From contig LSKJ01000047.1 in assembly GCA_001557035.1 (NCBI GenBank), positions 1 through 48,438 on the forward strand: a stretch of 48,438 nt of DNA, read 5' to 3'. Each line of letters starts with the position of its first letter. Within the stretch, counting starts at the first letter, position 1. Below the pieces are notes generated by a model. The model was not told the origin of the DNA, made no database searches, and saw only the letters and a list, made by a program, of their open reading frames with translations. Below, piece after piece: positions 8,527-16,440 of the stretch. Made by a program: the position numbers and the translations under genes. The DNA is from Rhodospirillaceae bacterium CCH5-H10. GTDB taxonomy: Bacteria; Pseudomonadota; Alphaproteobacteria; Reyranellales; Reyranellaceae.

Positions 8527-8970
8527 CTAGGCCGGAACCTTCTGCTTCTCGGCCGTGACCTTGTTGGCCATCGGGTCGTAGCCGGCCAGTTCGGCCACGT
8601 CTTCCTCGTGCCAGAAGTTCAGCTCGATCATCACGCCGTCGGGATCGTGGACGAAAACCTGCTGCAGCGGACGCGCCGGCACCTTCTTCACCTCGAAGGC
8701 CACGCCGTCCTTCTTGATCTGGTCGAGCGTGCCGCGGATGTCGGCGCAGTTGATGGCGATATGGTCGATGGCACCGCTGCCCTGGTCGGCGCGACCGGTC
8801 TCCGACACGAGATGCAGGATCGCCTTCTCGCCGGCGTACATCCAGGCGCCGGGGAAGGGGAACGGCGGACGCTCGCCGTTGGTCAGGCCGACATAGCGTT
8901 CGTAGAAACGCACGGTGGCCTCGAGGTTGGTGCAGTAGATGTTGTAATGGTCGAGCGAGAGTGCGGGCAT
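8527..8970 (-). CDS. VOC (glyoxalase/bleomycin-resistance/dioxygenase) family protein
   Basis: A 147-residue metalloprotein with two beta-alpha-beta-beta-beta units. The first begins with LDHYNIYCTNLEATVRFYE and the second with IDHIAINCADIRGTLDQ. Candidate metal ligands are H8, H53, H70 and E116 (in DPDGVMIELNF), the pattern of glyoxalase I-like and extradiol-type enzymes. It is cytoplasmic. It is separated by 94 bases from the upstream transglutaminase gene on the same strand and may have its own promoter. Substrate unknown. Confidence 0.85.
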   Translation of the reverse strand: MPALSLDHYNIYCTNLEATVRFYERYVGLTNGERPPFPFPGAWMYAGEKAILHLVSETGRADQGSGAIDHIAINCADIRGTLDQIKKDGVAFEVKKVPARPLQQVFVHDPDGVMIELNFWHEEDVAELAGYDPMANKVTAEKQKVPA

Positions 8971-9064
8971 GGAGCTTCTCCCAATCTGTCAATCCGGATG
9001 AACCCGAGCTTACAGTACTCTGGAGCCCCCGTGTCAGCGGGAATCGCCGATTTCAGCCGCTCTG

Positions 9065-9919
9065 TCACACGGTCTCTTCGCGGCTCCGGACGTTGTTGAA
9101 CACCGTCGGCGGGACGGCGACACGGCTGTCGGCATAGGCCGCCCGCAGCGCCGCCGGATCGGCATCGGGACGGCTCGACAGCGCGGCCAGCCGGTCGATG
9201 AACGGCCTGTCGATCTTGTCATTGTCCGGCACCATGGCGCCCCACACGTCCCACGGCAGCATCTCGTGACCGTTCAGCGCGGCGATGTCGCGGATCACGT
9301 TGCTGGCGATGAACCACCAGCCTTTCATGTCGAGGATGCAGAATGCGTCCGGATCGGCCTTGCCCTCGCTGCACAGTCGCCAGGCGTCACCGGCTACCAG
9401 AAACTGGTCGCGCGGCACGTCGAGCGGATCGAAGCCGACATGGAATAGCTTGCGCTGGTGGGCGTCCATCTGCGCATCGACCAGCACCCAGCGCTTCTCG
9501 TCCCCGTTCCAGTATTCCGTAACCCAGTGGTCGTAGAACTTGCCTTTCTCGAAGTAGGCACCGAAGCCGCAGCGTGCCCGCGCCGGCACGCCTTGCGCGC
9601 GCAGCATCGCGACATGGAGCAGCGAGAAGTGGCGACAGACCCCGACCTGTCGCTGGTACGGCGTGCGCGCCGCCGCGAGAGGACGCGAGTCGTGCGTCGC
9701 GATGCCGTCCAGGATGCCTTCGACCGAGCGGACATGCGCCTGCGCATGCTGGTTCGCATCGAGCTGCACGCCGTAAGTCGGTGCGACGTGCTCGTGGATC
9801 AGAACTCCCTGAACGATCTCCGCCAGTGCACCGGGGCCGCGCGGCAGGTGCGCGAGGAGGTCGGCGCGCCGTCCGGGTGAACTCAGACCCATGGGCTTCA
9901 GCCAAGGTTGGGTGTTCAT
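9065..9919 (-). CDS. Transglutaminase-like (papain-fold) protein
   Basis: A 284-residue protein with the transglutaminase-like triad: C95 in GVCRHFSLLHVAMLR, H131 in FYDHWVTEYW and D148 in WVLVDAQMD. There is no signal peptide or membrane segment, so it is probably a cytoplasmic amidase, protease or transferase of this superfamily. It overlaps the SRPBCC gene by 4 bases (ATGA) and is the third gene of an operon with ArsR and SRPBCC. It is likely under the same ArsR control. The natural substrate is not known. Confidence 0.82.
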   Translation of the reverse strand: MNTQPWLKPMGLSSPGRRADLLAHLPRGPGALAEIVQGVLIHEHVAPTYGVQLDANQHAQAHVRSVEGILDGIATHDSRPLAAARTPYQRQVGVCRHFSLLHVAMLRAQGVPARARCGFGAYFEKGKFYDHWVTEYWNGDEKRWVLVDAQMDAHQRKLFHVGFDPLDVPRDQFLVAGDAWRLCSEGKADPDAFCILDMKGWWFIASNVIRDIAALNGHEMLPWDVWGAMVPDNDKIDRPFIDRLAALSSRPDADPAALRAAYADSRVAVPPTVFNNVRSREETV

Positions 9920-10347
9920 GCGAACAGCGCCTCGAGCTTGTCGAGTGCCATGCCCCAGCCGCTGCGGTGGCCGTCGCGTGCTTTCTCGTCGAAGAACTGC
10001 TCGTGGGTCAGGGTGAGGATCGTGCCGTCATTGTCGGGTTTCAGGTCGATCGTGACCTGCGATTCGCGCTCCGGCGTGCTCTGCCAGGCCCACGAGAAGA
10101 CCAGCTTCCGGGGCGGCACGATCTCGCGATAGATGCCGCTCACGCTGTGATGTTCGTCGTCGGGCGTCCAGAACTGGACGCGGAAGCGGCCGCCGACGCG
10201 CAGGTCGGTCTCGGCGATGGGTGTCTTGTGGTGGCCGGTGACGCCCCACCACCGGATCATCTTTTCCGGCTGCGTCCAGGCTTCGTAGACTTTCTCGGGC
10301 GGCGCGTTGAGGCGGCGCTTGAGGGCGAGGCTGGGCTTGCTGGCCAT
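9916..10347 (-). CDS. SRPBCC (AHSA1/START-like) domain protein
   Basis: A 143-residue protein of the AHSA1-type SRPBCC family, a helix-grip fold that binds hydrophobic ligands. It opens with ALKRRLNAPPEKVYEAWTQPEKMIRWWG, abbreviated here by its ends ALKRRLNAPP and MIRWWG. It continues through GGRFRVQFWTPD and GIYREIVPPRKLVFSWAW, and closes with SGWGMALDKLEAL. All are typical. Genes of this family very often sit behind a small ArsR regulator, as here. Its start lies 91 bases inside the arsR-like gene in another frame, and its end overlaps the transglutaminase start by 4 bases, so the three are tightly coupled. Confidence 0.88.
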   Translation of the reverse strand: MASKPSLALKRRLNAPPEKVYEAWTQPEKMIRWWGVTGHHKTPIAETDLRVGGRFRVQFWTPDDEHHSVSGIYREIVPPRKLVFSWAWQSTPERESQVTIDLKPDNDGTILTLTHEQFFDEKARDGHRSGWGMALDKLEALFA

Positions 10348-10679
10348 GTGTCTTCTTCCTCCAGGAAGGTGGCGAGGCGGTCGAGTTGCTGTGTCCAGTA
10401 CCGCTCGTAACGGGTGAGCCAGCTCATCGCCTGCTCCATCGGCCCGGCCCTGAGCGTGCAGGTCACGGTACGCCCGGACTTCGAGCGCTCGATCAGGCCC
10501 GCGGCCGACAATACGTCGAGATGCTTCATGATGGCCGGCAGCGAGACAGGGAACGGCCGCGCCAGCTCGCTGACGGTCACGCCTTCCTCGGTTTCGAGCC
10601 GGGCCAGCAATGCGCGTCGGGTCGGGTCGGCAAGGGCCGCGAAGGTACGATCGAGGGCCGCACTTTGAGAGTTAACCAT
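10257..10679 (-). CDS. ArsR family transcriptional regulator
   Basis: A 140-residue winged-helix repressor. It begins with LDRTFAALADPTRRALLARL, the usual ArsR opening, and has the recognition helix in VSLPAIMKHLDVLSAAGLI. No cysteine metal site is visible, as in the SRPBCC-linked, non-metal subgroup. The last 30 residues (Ser/Pro/Arg-rich) lie in the overlap with the SRPBCC gene and look unlike conserved ArsR sequence. The start codon lies inside a perfect 18-bp palindrome, a strong candidate for its own operator. With no room for a ribosome-binding site between operator and start, the transcript may be leaderless. Confidence 0.88.
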   Translation of the reverse strand: MVNSQSAALDRTFAALADPTRRALLARLETEEGVTVSELARPFPVSLPAIMKHLDVLSAAGLIERSKSGRTVTCTLRAGPMEQAMSWLTRYERYWTQQLDRLATFLEEEDTWPASPASPSSAASTRRPRKSTKPGRSRKR

Positions 10680-10688
10680 ATGGTTAAC
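10671..10688. promoter_or_regulatory. Perfect 18-bp palindromic operator over the ArsR start codon
   Basis: The sequence GTTAACCATATGGTTAAC is its own reverse complement. It contains the ATG of the ArsR gene (minus strand, 10679-10677). ArsR regulators next to SRPBCC genes commonly bind A/T-rich dyads of this kind, so I infer autorepression of the ArsR, SRPBCC and transglutaminase operon. Confidence 0.7.
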
Positions 10689-10724
10689 GATTAGGCGCCG
10701 ACCCGGCTAGAGTCAAGCCGGCGG

Positions 10725-11465
10725 CTATTCCAGCTTCTTGATCAGTGCCTGCGCCGCCGCCGGATTGCGGACCTTGGCGCCGGAGATGAAGTAGACGAAG
10801 GCGTCGCCCTTCTTCGCCCAGGCCCTGGCGCGCTTGGCCCACTTGTCGATATCGGCGGGCTTGTAGCCGGTCTTCACCTTTTCCTCCGCCTGCATCAGGC
10901 GGGCGTAGGTGAAATCGGCGGTCGGCTCGTCGATTTCGGGGAAATCCTTGTCGTGGGCATAGACGATCGCGGCGTTGTACTTGCGCGCGAGATCGTAGAA
11001 GCGCTCGTCCTTGAAACTGTCGTGCCGCACCTCCAGCGCGTGGCGCAGCGGCAGCTTGCCGACTTCGCGGGGCAGCAGCTTGAGAAACGCCTCGAAGTCC
11101 TCGGGATCGAACTTCTTGGTGCCCATGAACTGCCAGTTGATCGGGCCGAGGCGATCCTTGAGCTCGACCAGCCCCTGCGTCACGAAGCGCTGCACCGATT
11201 CGCCGGCATCCGCCAGCACCTTCCGGTTGGTGCAGAAGCGCGAGGCCTTCACCGCGAAGACGAAGCCGTCCGGTGTGTCGTCGCGCCACTTCGCCCAGCT
11301 CGCGGGCTTGAAGCTCGAATAGTAGGTGCCGTTGATCTCGATCGAGGTGAGCTGGCGGCTGGCATATTCCAGCTCGCGCTTCTGCGTGAGGTCGTCGGGA
11401 TAGAAGACGCCGCGCCACGGCTCGAACGTCCAGCCGCCGATGCCGACAAGGATTTTTCCAGTCAT
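10725..11465 (-). CDS. DUF72 family protein (YecE-like)
   Basis: A 246-residue TIM-barrel-type protein. Family features are the opening ILVGIGGWTFEPWRGVFYPD, the SIEINGTYYSSFKPASWAKW strand and helix, and FVFAVKASRFCTNRKVL. HALEVRHDSF in the middle and AFVYFISGAKVRNP near the end also fit. DUF72 proteins are widespread; their biochemical role is not settled. It is cytoplasmic and transcribed alone, diverging from the response regulator at 11641 across 175 bases. That gap includes a run of nine A residues and no gene I can support. Confidence 0.88.
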   Translation of the reverse strand: MTGKILVGIGGWTFEPWRGVFYPDDLTQKRELEYASRQLTSIEINGTYYSSFKPASWAKWRDDTPDGFVFAVKASRFCTNRKVLADAGESVQRFVTQGLVELKDRLGPINWQFMGTKKFDPEDFEAFLKLLPREVGKLPLRHALEVRHDSFKDERFYDLARKYNAAIVYAHDKDFPEIDEPTADFTYARLMQAEEKVKTGYKPADIDKWAKRARAWAKKGDAFVYFISGAKVRNPAAAQALIKKLE

Positions 11466-11640
11466 GCGCTGGAGTATAGCGCGACTTCTGGACGACCTAA
11501 CCGGTCGAGGTTCTCGTGCACGCCCCCAAAAAAAAAGCGAGGATTTCGTTCTGCGATCTGATTCCGGTGATCCGGCGGACGTTGGTCTTCGTACTAGCAG
11601 CGCGGCCGTGGGAAGCCGCGCGTATGGTTTGGGGTGGGTA

Positions 11641-12045
11641 TTGACGGCAACCAGTGAAGCAGGCGCTTTAGGCCTGTCGATTCTCGTCGTGGAGAGTGAC
11701 CCGGTGGCGCGGGGCGTCCTTCTGGACCATCTGCGGAGTCATGGGTTCAGGATCGTCGAAGCGGAGCATGGTGGTCCGGCCATCCGGAAGGCCGTGGCTC
11801 AACCCTTCGACTACATTCTGGTGGATCTCGATTGGACCGGCGTCAGCGATGGGGCTGCACTCGCCCGTTGGGCGCGTACCAACCGGCCCCAGACGCGGGT
11901 GATTCTTTCTTCGAAGACCCTATCTCATTGGTTTCCGTCCGACAGCGCCATGGCCGGACTTCCGATCATCAAGAAGCCTTTTGCGCAGGGTGATCTCGAC
12001 CGGCTGCTGGCGCCCGTCGCGGTAACCGCGATCCCCGGATCCTGA
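11641..12045 (+). CDS. Single-domain response regulator (CheY-like receiver)
   Basis: A receiver domain of about 134 residues without an output domain. Counting from the TTG at 11641, the acidic pocket is E18/D20 (VVESDP). The phosphoacceptor is D62 (ILVDLDW), the switch serine is in ILSSKT near 90-91, and the conserved lysine is K112 (IIKKPF). The start is uncertain: the frame stays open back to 11440 but without receiver-like sequence, and TTG 11641 follows GGGGTGGG. No histidine kinase is nearby, so it is an orphan. A weak 7-bp dyad (12053-12059 with 12070-12076) lies after the stop. Confidence 0.75.
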   Translation: MTATSEAGALGLSILVVESDPVARGVLLDHLRSHGFRIVEAEHGGPAIRKAVAQPFDYILVDLDWTGVSDGAALARWARTNRPQTRVILSSKTLSHWFPSDSAMAGLPIIKKPFAQGDLDRLLAPVAVTAIPGS

Positions 12046-12063
12046 CGGTTGTCCTGCCGATTG

Positions 12064-12933
12064 CTAGGCCGGCAGGGGCAGGTCGAGCGTGGTCGTGCGC
12101 CGCATCTCGCGGCGGTGCTTCTGGTCGTCGAACGGCCGGGCGCGGTGCATCGTGCAGCGATTGTCCCAGATCACGAAGTCATGCGGCTGCCAGATGTGGC
12201 GGTAGGTGAATTCCCGTTGCGTGGCATGGTCGCTGAGGTCGCGCAGGAGCAGCCGTCCCTCCGGCACCGGCATGTCGACGATGTGCTCGGCGTGCGAGGC
12301 GAGATAGAGCGCGCGGCGGCCCGACGTCGGGATGGTGCGGACCAGCGGATGGACAGCACCCTTCAGCTTTTCCTTCTCGTCGTCGTTGAAGTCGAAGCCC
12401 AGCACGTGCCGCGAATAGACGATCGTGTGATAGACGCGCAGCCCTTCGAGCGAGGCGCGCGTCTCCTCGTCGAGCGCGTCGTAGGCCGCCCGCATGTCGG
12501 CGAATTCGGTGTCGGCGCGAACCGGCGGCACCACCCGCGCCGACAGCATCGAGTAGCGGCCCGGAGGATCGACGAACGACGCATCGGTGTGCCACAGGCG
12601 GTTTCCGACCGAAGAGGCGCGCATGCGGTTGTTGGCGTCGCGAATATTGCCGTCCTTGTCGATGTTCGAGACGTCGGCGATGGCTTCGTTGCCGAAACGG
12701 TTGCTGCCGATCGCCGAGGAGGAGGTGCGGGCGTGCAGCGTGCCGTCGAAGCGCTGGGCGAAGTCGAGCTGTTCCTCGTTGGTGAACCGCTGGTCGCGGA
12801 ACACGAGGACGGCATACTTGTCCATGCCGGCGCGGATCGCCTCGAGGGACTCGCGGTCATGGACCTGGCGCAGGTCGATCGGGCCGACTTCGCCAGCGAA
12901 TACGGGCGTCAGGGGCGTGATGGTGACGGTCAT
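12064..12933 (-). CDS. TauD/TfdA family 2-oxoglutarate- and Fe(II)-dependent dioxygenase
   Basis: A 289-residue dioxygenase. The iron triad is H115 and D117 (LWHTDASF) plus H263 (NRCTMHRARPF), with Arg residues at 274-279 available for 2-oxoglutarate. The fold opening VFAGEVGPIDLR is typical of TauD, TfdA and AtsK. Such enzymes hydroxylate taurine, alkylsulfates, aryloxyacetates and similar compounds in the cytoplasm. The ATG at 12933 has GGGAGGGAA upstream on the minus strand, which decides this start over an upstream Met. It converges with the response regulator gene (18-base gap). Confidence 0.9.
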   Translation of the reverse strand: MTVTITPLTPVFAGEVGPIDLRQVHDRESLEAIRAGMDKYAVLVFRDQRFTNEEQLDFAQRFDGTLHARTSSSAIGSNRFGNEAIADVSNIDKDGNIRDANNRMRASSVGNRLWHTDASFVDPPGRYSMLSARVVPPVRADTEFADMRAAYDALDEETRASLEGLRVYHTIVYSRHVLGFDFNDDEKEKLKGAVHPLVRTIPTSGRRALYLASHAEHIVDMPVPEGRLLLRDLSDHATQREFTYRHIWQPHDFVIWDNRCTMHRARPFDDQKHRREMRRTTTLDLPLPA

Positions 12934-13007
12934 GGGATGTTCCCTCCCGGAGAACCTTTGCAAGCATCCTGATTGAAGTCAGGACGCCCTCCAACACGGA
13001 TTTTCCG

Positions 13008-13802
13008 TCAGGCGATGACCCGGTAGAGGCGCCATCGCTTCGGGACGCCCTTGAGTTGGTGCACGCCGCGATCCTCGAAGCGGACGTCGGACTCCGACAT
13101 CAGCTCCCGGACCGTGCTCGAAGCCAGTACCTCGCCCGCGCGCGCCTTGGCGGCGACCCGCGAGCCGATATGAAGGGCGAGGCCGACCGCGTCGGGCCCG
13201 CTCACCTGGTATTCGCCGGCATGCAGTCCCGCCCGGACCTCCAGGCCAAGCGTGCGCACCGATTCGCGGATGGCATGGGCGCACTGCACCCCGGCCGCCG
13301 GCGCGGCGAAGGTCACGAGCATCCCGTCGCCCGTCGTCACGACCTCCTTGCCGCGCAGGGCCTTCAGCTCTTTCCGGACGGCCGCGTAATAGTGGTTCAT
13401 CACCTTCGTCCAGCGCGCATCGCCCAGTCGCGCGGCCTTCTCGGTGGATTGCACGATGTCGACGATCAGGATGGTGGCCAGCGCCTGTTGGAGTGCAACG
13501 CCGCGATTGGCGGCCCGGCGGCGGATCGCGATGCTCGATGTCAGCGGCTCGTAGCTGTGGCTGCGCCGCCGCGCGATCGCGCTCTTCATGTAGTCGTTGG
13601 CGGCCGTCACCGCCTTGCAGCGGATCTCCTTCTCGCGCGGCGGGACCGTCCAGTAGACCTTGCGGCCGTCACCTACACCTTCGACCTCGACGGCACCCCA
13701 TTTCAGGAAAACCGTCGAGCCGGCCCGGCGAATGCACCATGCTTTCGACGTGTAGCCGGACACATTCGATTGATGGACGCCGATGCGAAGGAACTTGGGC
13801 AT
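13008..13802 (-). CDS. Soluble class III nucleotide cyclase with WGR-like N-terminal region
   Basis: A 264-residue cytoplasmic protein. Residues 1-85 (MPKFLRIGVHQ, VFLKWGAVEVEG, a helix with ANDYMKSAIARR, and SYEPL) follow the layout of a WGR domain; this is a resemblance, not proven. Residues 107-262 form a cyclase homology domain with metal aspartates D115 (LIVDIVQST) and D159 (TTGDGMLVTF). It has ALHIGSRVAAKARAGEVL and the family ending GVHQLKGVPKRWRLYRV. The lysine usually found four residues before the second aspartate is V155 here, so ATP preference or activity may be altered. The ATG at 13802 is chosen; an upstream Met at 13841 adds 13 residues. Confidence 0.8.
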   Translation of the reverse strand: MPKFLRIGVHQSNVSGYTSKAWCIRRAGSTVFLKWGAVEVEGVGDGRKVYWTVPPREKEIRCKAVTAANDYMKSAIARRRSHSYEPLTSSIAIRRRAANRGVALQQALATILIVDIVQSTEKAARLGDARWTKVMNHYYAAVRKELKALRGKEVVTTGDGMLVTFAAPAAGVQCAHAIRESVRTLGLEVRAGLHAGEYQVSGPDAVGLALHIGSRVAAKARAGEVLASSTVRELMSESDVRFEDRGVHQLKGVPKRWRLYRVIA

Positions 13803-13882
13803 ATGCGTGCGGCGCGGCCGTTCAGGGAACTCGTGGGACAAATGTGGTCGCGCATATCCACGCTGGCAACATCGTTCGCAAG

Positions 13883-14884
13883 CTAGGTCAGCAGCCCCAG
13901 GCTCCGGAAGCTCGCGTGCCCCTTGCGGCCGATCACCAGATGATCGTGGATCGTGATGCCGAGCGCCTCGGACGCCGCTTTGATCTCGCGTGTCATCTCG
14001 ATGTCGTCGCGGCTTGGCTTGGGATCACCGCTGGGATGGTTGTGGACCAGGATCAGCGCGGCTGCATTCAGTGCAAGCGCGCGCTTCACGACCTCGCGCG
14101 GATAGACCGGCGTGTGGTCGATGGTGCCGCGCTGCTGGACTTCGTCCGCGATCAGCACGTTCTTGCGGTCGAGGAAGAGGATGCGGAACTGCTCGGTCTT
14201 CTCGTGGGCGAGCGCGGCATGACAATAGTCGATGAGCTGCTGCCAGTTGGTCAGGACCGGCATGTCCTTGACCTTGCGCTCGGCCAGCCGCCGGCCGACT
14301 TCGCGCATCGCCTTGAAGTGGACCAGCGTGCGTTGGTCGATCTCGAACTCGCGAAGCTGCGCCGGCTCGGCGGCGAACACGTCGCCCAGGGTGCCGAACC
14401 GCTCCAGCAGGGCCTTGGCCATCGGCTTGGTGTCGATCCGCTCGATCGAATAGAAGAGCAGCAGCTCCAGCAGCTCGTAGTCGGCCAGCGGCTCGACGCC
14501 GGCCTTCATCACCCGCTCGCGGACCCGGCCGCGATGGCCGTGATAGTGCGGCCTGGGCGCTTCCGTCTCGCCGCTGTTGTGGCCGGTCGCCGGTGTGGGT
14601 GCGGCTTCGAGGGCGGCGGCAAGCTTTCCCGTCGGGTCCTCGCCGGTGAAGTCCCAGCACTGGTCGAGCCTGTTCCAGGTACCGCCCGCCTCGCGCAACA
14701 GGACGCGGTGCGGCAGGGTATTGCCGCTGACCCGCCAGTGGCCATCGGAGGATTGCAGGCGAAGGCCCTTGGCCAACAAGGCGAGCAGGGCGGCATCGGC
14801 CTCGGCGGACGGGGCCGGGGTGTCTGTCTCGGCGTCGGTCTCGAGGGGCTTCAGGCGGGGACGGGGCTTTGCCATGCGCCGCAA
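13883..14884 (-). CDS. radC: RadC family JAB/MPN metalloprotein with extra N-terminal module
   Basis: A 333-residue protein, about 100 longer than common RadC. Residues 115-210 hold the helix-hairpin-helix-like region (HGHRGRVRERV, DYELLELLL, GTLGDVFAAEP). The JAB domain carries E248 and the zinc motif HNHPSGDPKPSRDD (H281, H283, D294). RadC is linked by name to DNA repair, but its role is unresolved. Residues 30-95 add a small unit (ALLAKGLRLQ, LPHRVLLREAGGTWN, CWDFTGED) reminiscent of the Gly-Trp modules in some DNA-processing proteins. It diverges from the orphan gene at 15005. Starts at codon 1 and codon 4 are both possible. Confidence 0.88.
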   Translation of the reverse strand: MRRMAKPRPRLKPLETDAETDTPAPSAEADAALLALLAKGLRLQSSDGHWRVSGNTLPHRVLLREAGGTWNRLDQCWDFTGEDPTGKLAAALEAAPTPATGHNSGETEAPRPHYHGHRGRVRERVMKAGVEPLADYELLELLLFYSIERIDTKPMAKALLERFGTLGDVFAAEPAQLREFEIDQRTLVHFKAMREVGRRLAERKVKDMPVLTNWQQLIDYCHAALAHEKTEQFRILFLDRKNVLIADEVQQRGTIDHTPVYPREVVKRALALNAAALILVHNHPSGDPKPSRDDIEMTREIKAASEALGITIHDHLVIGRKGHASFRSLGLLT

Positions 14885-15004
14885 CCTTGCCGGGTGAGAA
14901 AGGCGAAATCGCGGCAGTTGGGCATCCGTCGTGTCTGCGGGCCTTGACCCGATGCGGGGCTACGACCCAAAGTTGAGGAAGCTTGAACCACGGGGAGAGG
15001 GTCA

Positions 15005-16399
15005 ATGCTGTTTCATCTCTTTTCGCAACATGCCAATGGCTATGTGACGTTCCCGGCGAACGTGGGTCCCTTCACGGTCAGCACGCAACCCGGCGCCGGC
15101 ACTGTGATGGATCTATGCCGGGACAACGGCTCGACCATCGATCGAGGTGCGCGTTACTCCAACGATCCGAGCCGTGCCAACGAATTCGACGTGGACGCCG
15201 GCAGCGGGACGCTCAACAGCGACGACAGGGTCACCGTTCGGAATCCTGCAAACAAGTACATGACGCCGCGGGACCAGCGCCTGACCGTGGATGCGCCGTT
15301 TGCAGGCCACGCCCTCTTCAAGATCAAGAAACTCTCCGGCTCTCCCGGCGCGCGGATCCGGCATGGAGACCTCGTGGCCCTGGGTGCCTATCAGCCCTAC
15401 GACCCCTCGCGGTCGCCGAACGCCCAGCGGCTCCGGTGGCTGGAAGCCAATCCCGATGACAACGACCCAAGCACAGACCCGGTCAAGCTCGGCGGCCTGA
15501 GCATGAATCCGGGGGGCGACTCCCAGCGGTTCCGCTTTTTCGAAGCGAATCTGCTTCTGGGCGAAGCCAGGTTGAGCACGACGGATAGCAATCCGCCTCT
15601 CGAGACCGTGGCCTCCGGATCGCTGAAGATCCGGCTCGCGCACGAGGGCTTGCCCAACAGGTCGCGTGTCCTCGTGCGCTTCACATCGGTGGACGTCGGA
15701 GGCTTCACGTTCGGCGCCAACGCGACGACGGTGACGCCCATCGGTGATGCCGGCACGCTGACGGTGGAGATTCCCGAAGGCGCGCGGGAGTTCTCGGTTC
15801 CTCTCAGGTGCGTGTTTCCCAGGGCCGGCAGTCCGTGTGCGCGCGCGGCGGGGCTTGAAACGCGCAACCTCGGGTCCCTGACGATCGTCGATTCGGGGAT
15901 GGCGGCCTGGTCCGCGACTGGGCGTCAGGGAACGCAGCCCCGAACCGTGGGAATCGACATGGTGCGCGCCATGGACTTCCTCCGGGTCAGTTTCGGAGGC
16001 ATGTCGCTCGCGGCCAATGAGGATTCGATCTTCCATGTTGCCGACGGCATGCCCGCCCGCCTCGTCATACGCTCCGGAACCGCGAGGTTGCCGGCCGTGC
16101 CACGCGGCTACGCCCTGGTCGCGTCCATCACGCCCTTTCCGGCGCCCGGCTTCGCCACTACCCCAGCGACGGCGGTGCCGACGCGCAGTGCGCCAATGGA
16201 TCCGAGAATTTCCTTCGCCGCCGACAGATCGTTTACCTACACGATAACCTTCGATCCCCTCGTTGGCCCGGGACCCAGCCGGCTCGATCTGTTCTGCGTG
16301 ACGGTCGATGTCATTCCCCTGTCCCCACAGAGAACGGTCAGGGGGGTGCAGATCCCGCCACGGCTCCGCTGCCAGTTCGGCCTCACGGTGGCCGGCTGA
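15005..16399 (+). CDS. Orphan beta-rich protein, possibly beta-trefoil/fascin-like N-terminus
   Basis: A 464-residue protein I cannot assign to a family. It has no signal peptide and no membrane segment. Residues 1-180 have features of a fascin-like beta-trefoil: short strands with aromatic ends, DRVTVRNPANKYMTPRD, APFAGHALFKIKKL, IRHGDLVAL, and a closing QRFRFFEA. Residues 185-280 look like an Ig-type beta sandwich (LKIRLAHEGLPNRSRVLVRF, TLTVEIPEGAREFSVPL). The remainder is again beta-rich. It is monocistronic and preceded by GGGGAGAGGGTCA before its ATG, a strong ribosome-binding site. A carbohydrate- or surface-binding role is a guess. Confidence 0.7.
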   Translation: MLFHLFSQHANGYVTFPANVGPFTVSTQPGAGTVMDLCRDNGSTIDRGARYSNDPSRANEFDVDAGSGTLNSDDRVTVRNPANKYMTPRDQRLTVDAPFAGHALFKIKKLSGSPGARIRHGDLVALGAYQPYDPSRSPNAQRLRWLEANPDDNDPSTDPVKLGGLSMNPGGDSQRFRFFEANLLLGEARLSTTDSNPPLETVASGSLKIRLAHEGLPNRSRVLVRFTSVDVGGFTFGANATTVTPIGDAGTLTVEIPEGAREFSVPLRCVFPRAGSPCARAAGLETRNLGSLTIVDSGMAAWSATGRQGTQPRTVGIDMVRAMDFLRVSFGGMSLAANEDSIFHVADGMPARLVIRSGTARLPAVPRGYALVASITPFPAPGFATTPATAVPTRSAPMDPRISFAADRSFTYTITFDPLVGPGPSRLDLFCVTVDVIPLSPQRTVRGVQIPPRLRCQFGLTVAG

Positions 16400-16440
16400 T
16401 TGTCTGTGTGAGTCGTCGGCTGTCTTGATACGATGAGGTG

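Noticed and set aside
12053..12076. 7-bp dyad between the response regulator and TauD-like gene as a terminator
   Set aside because: The loop is 10 bases, there is no T-run, and one arm lies in the dioxygenase coding sequence.
13493..14947. Long plus-strand open frame opposite RadC and the cyclase
   Set aside because: No domain features; both genes beneath it have conserved catalytic motifs on the minus strand.
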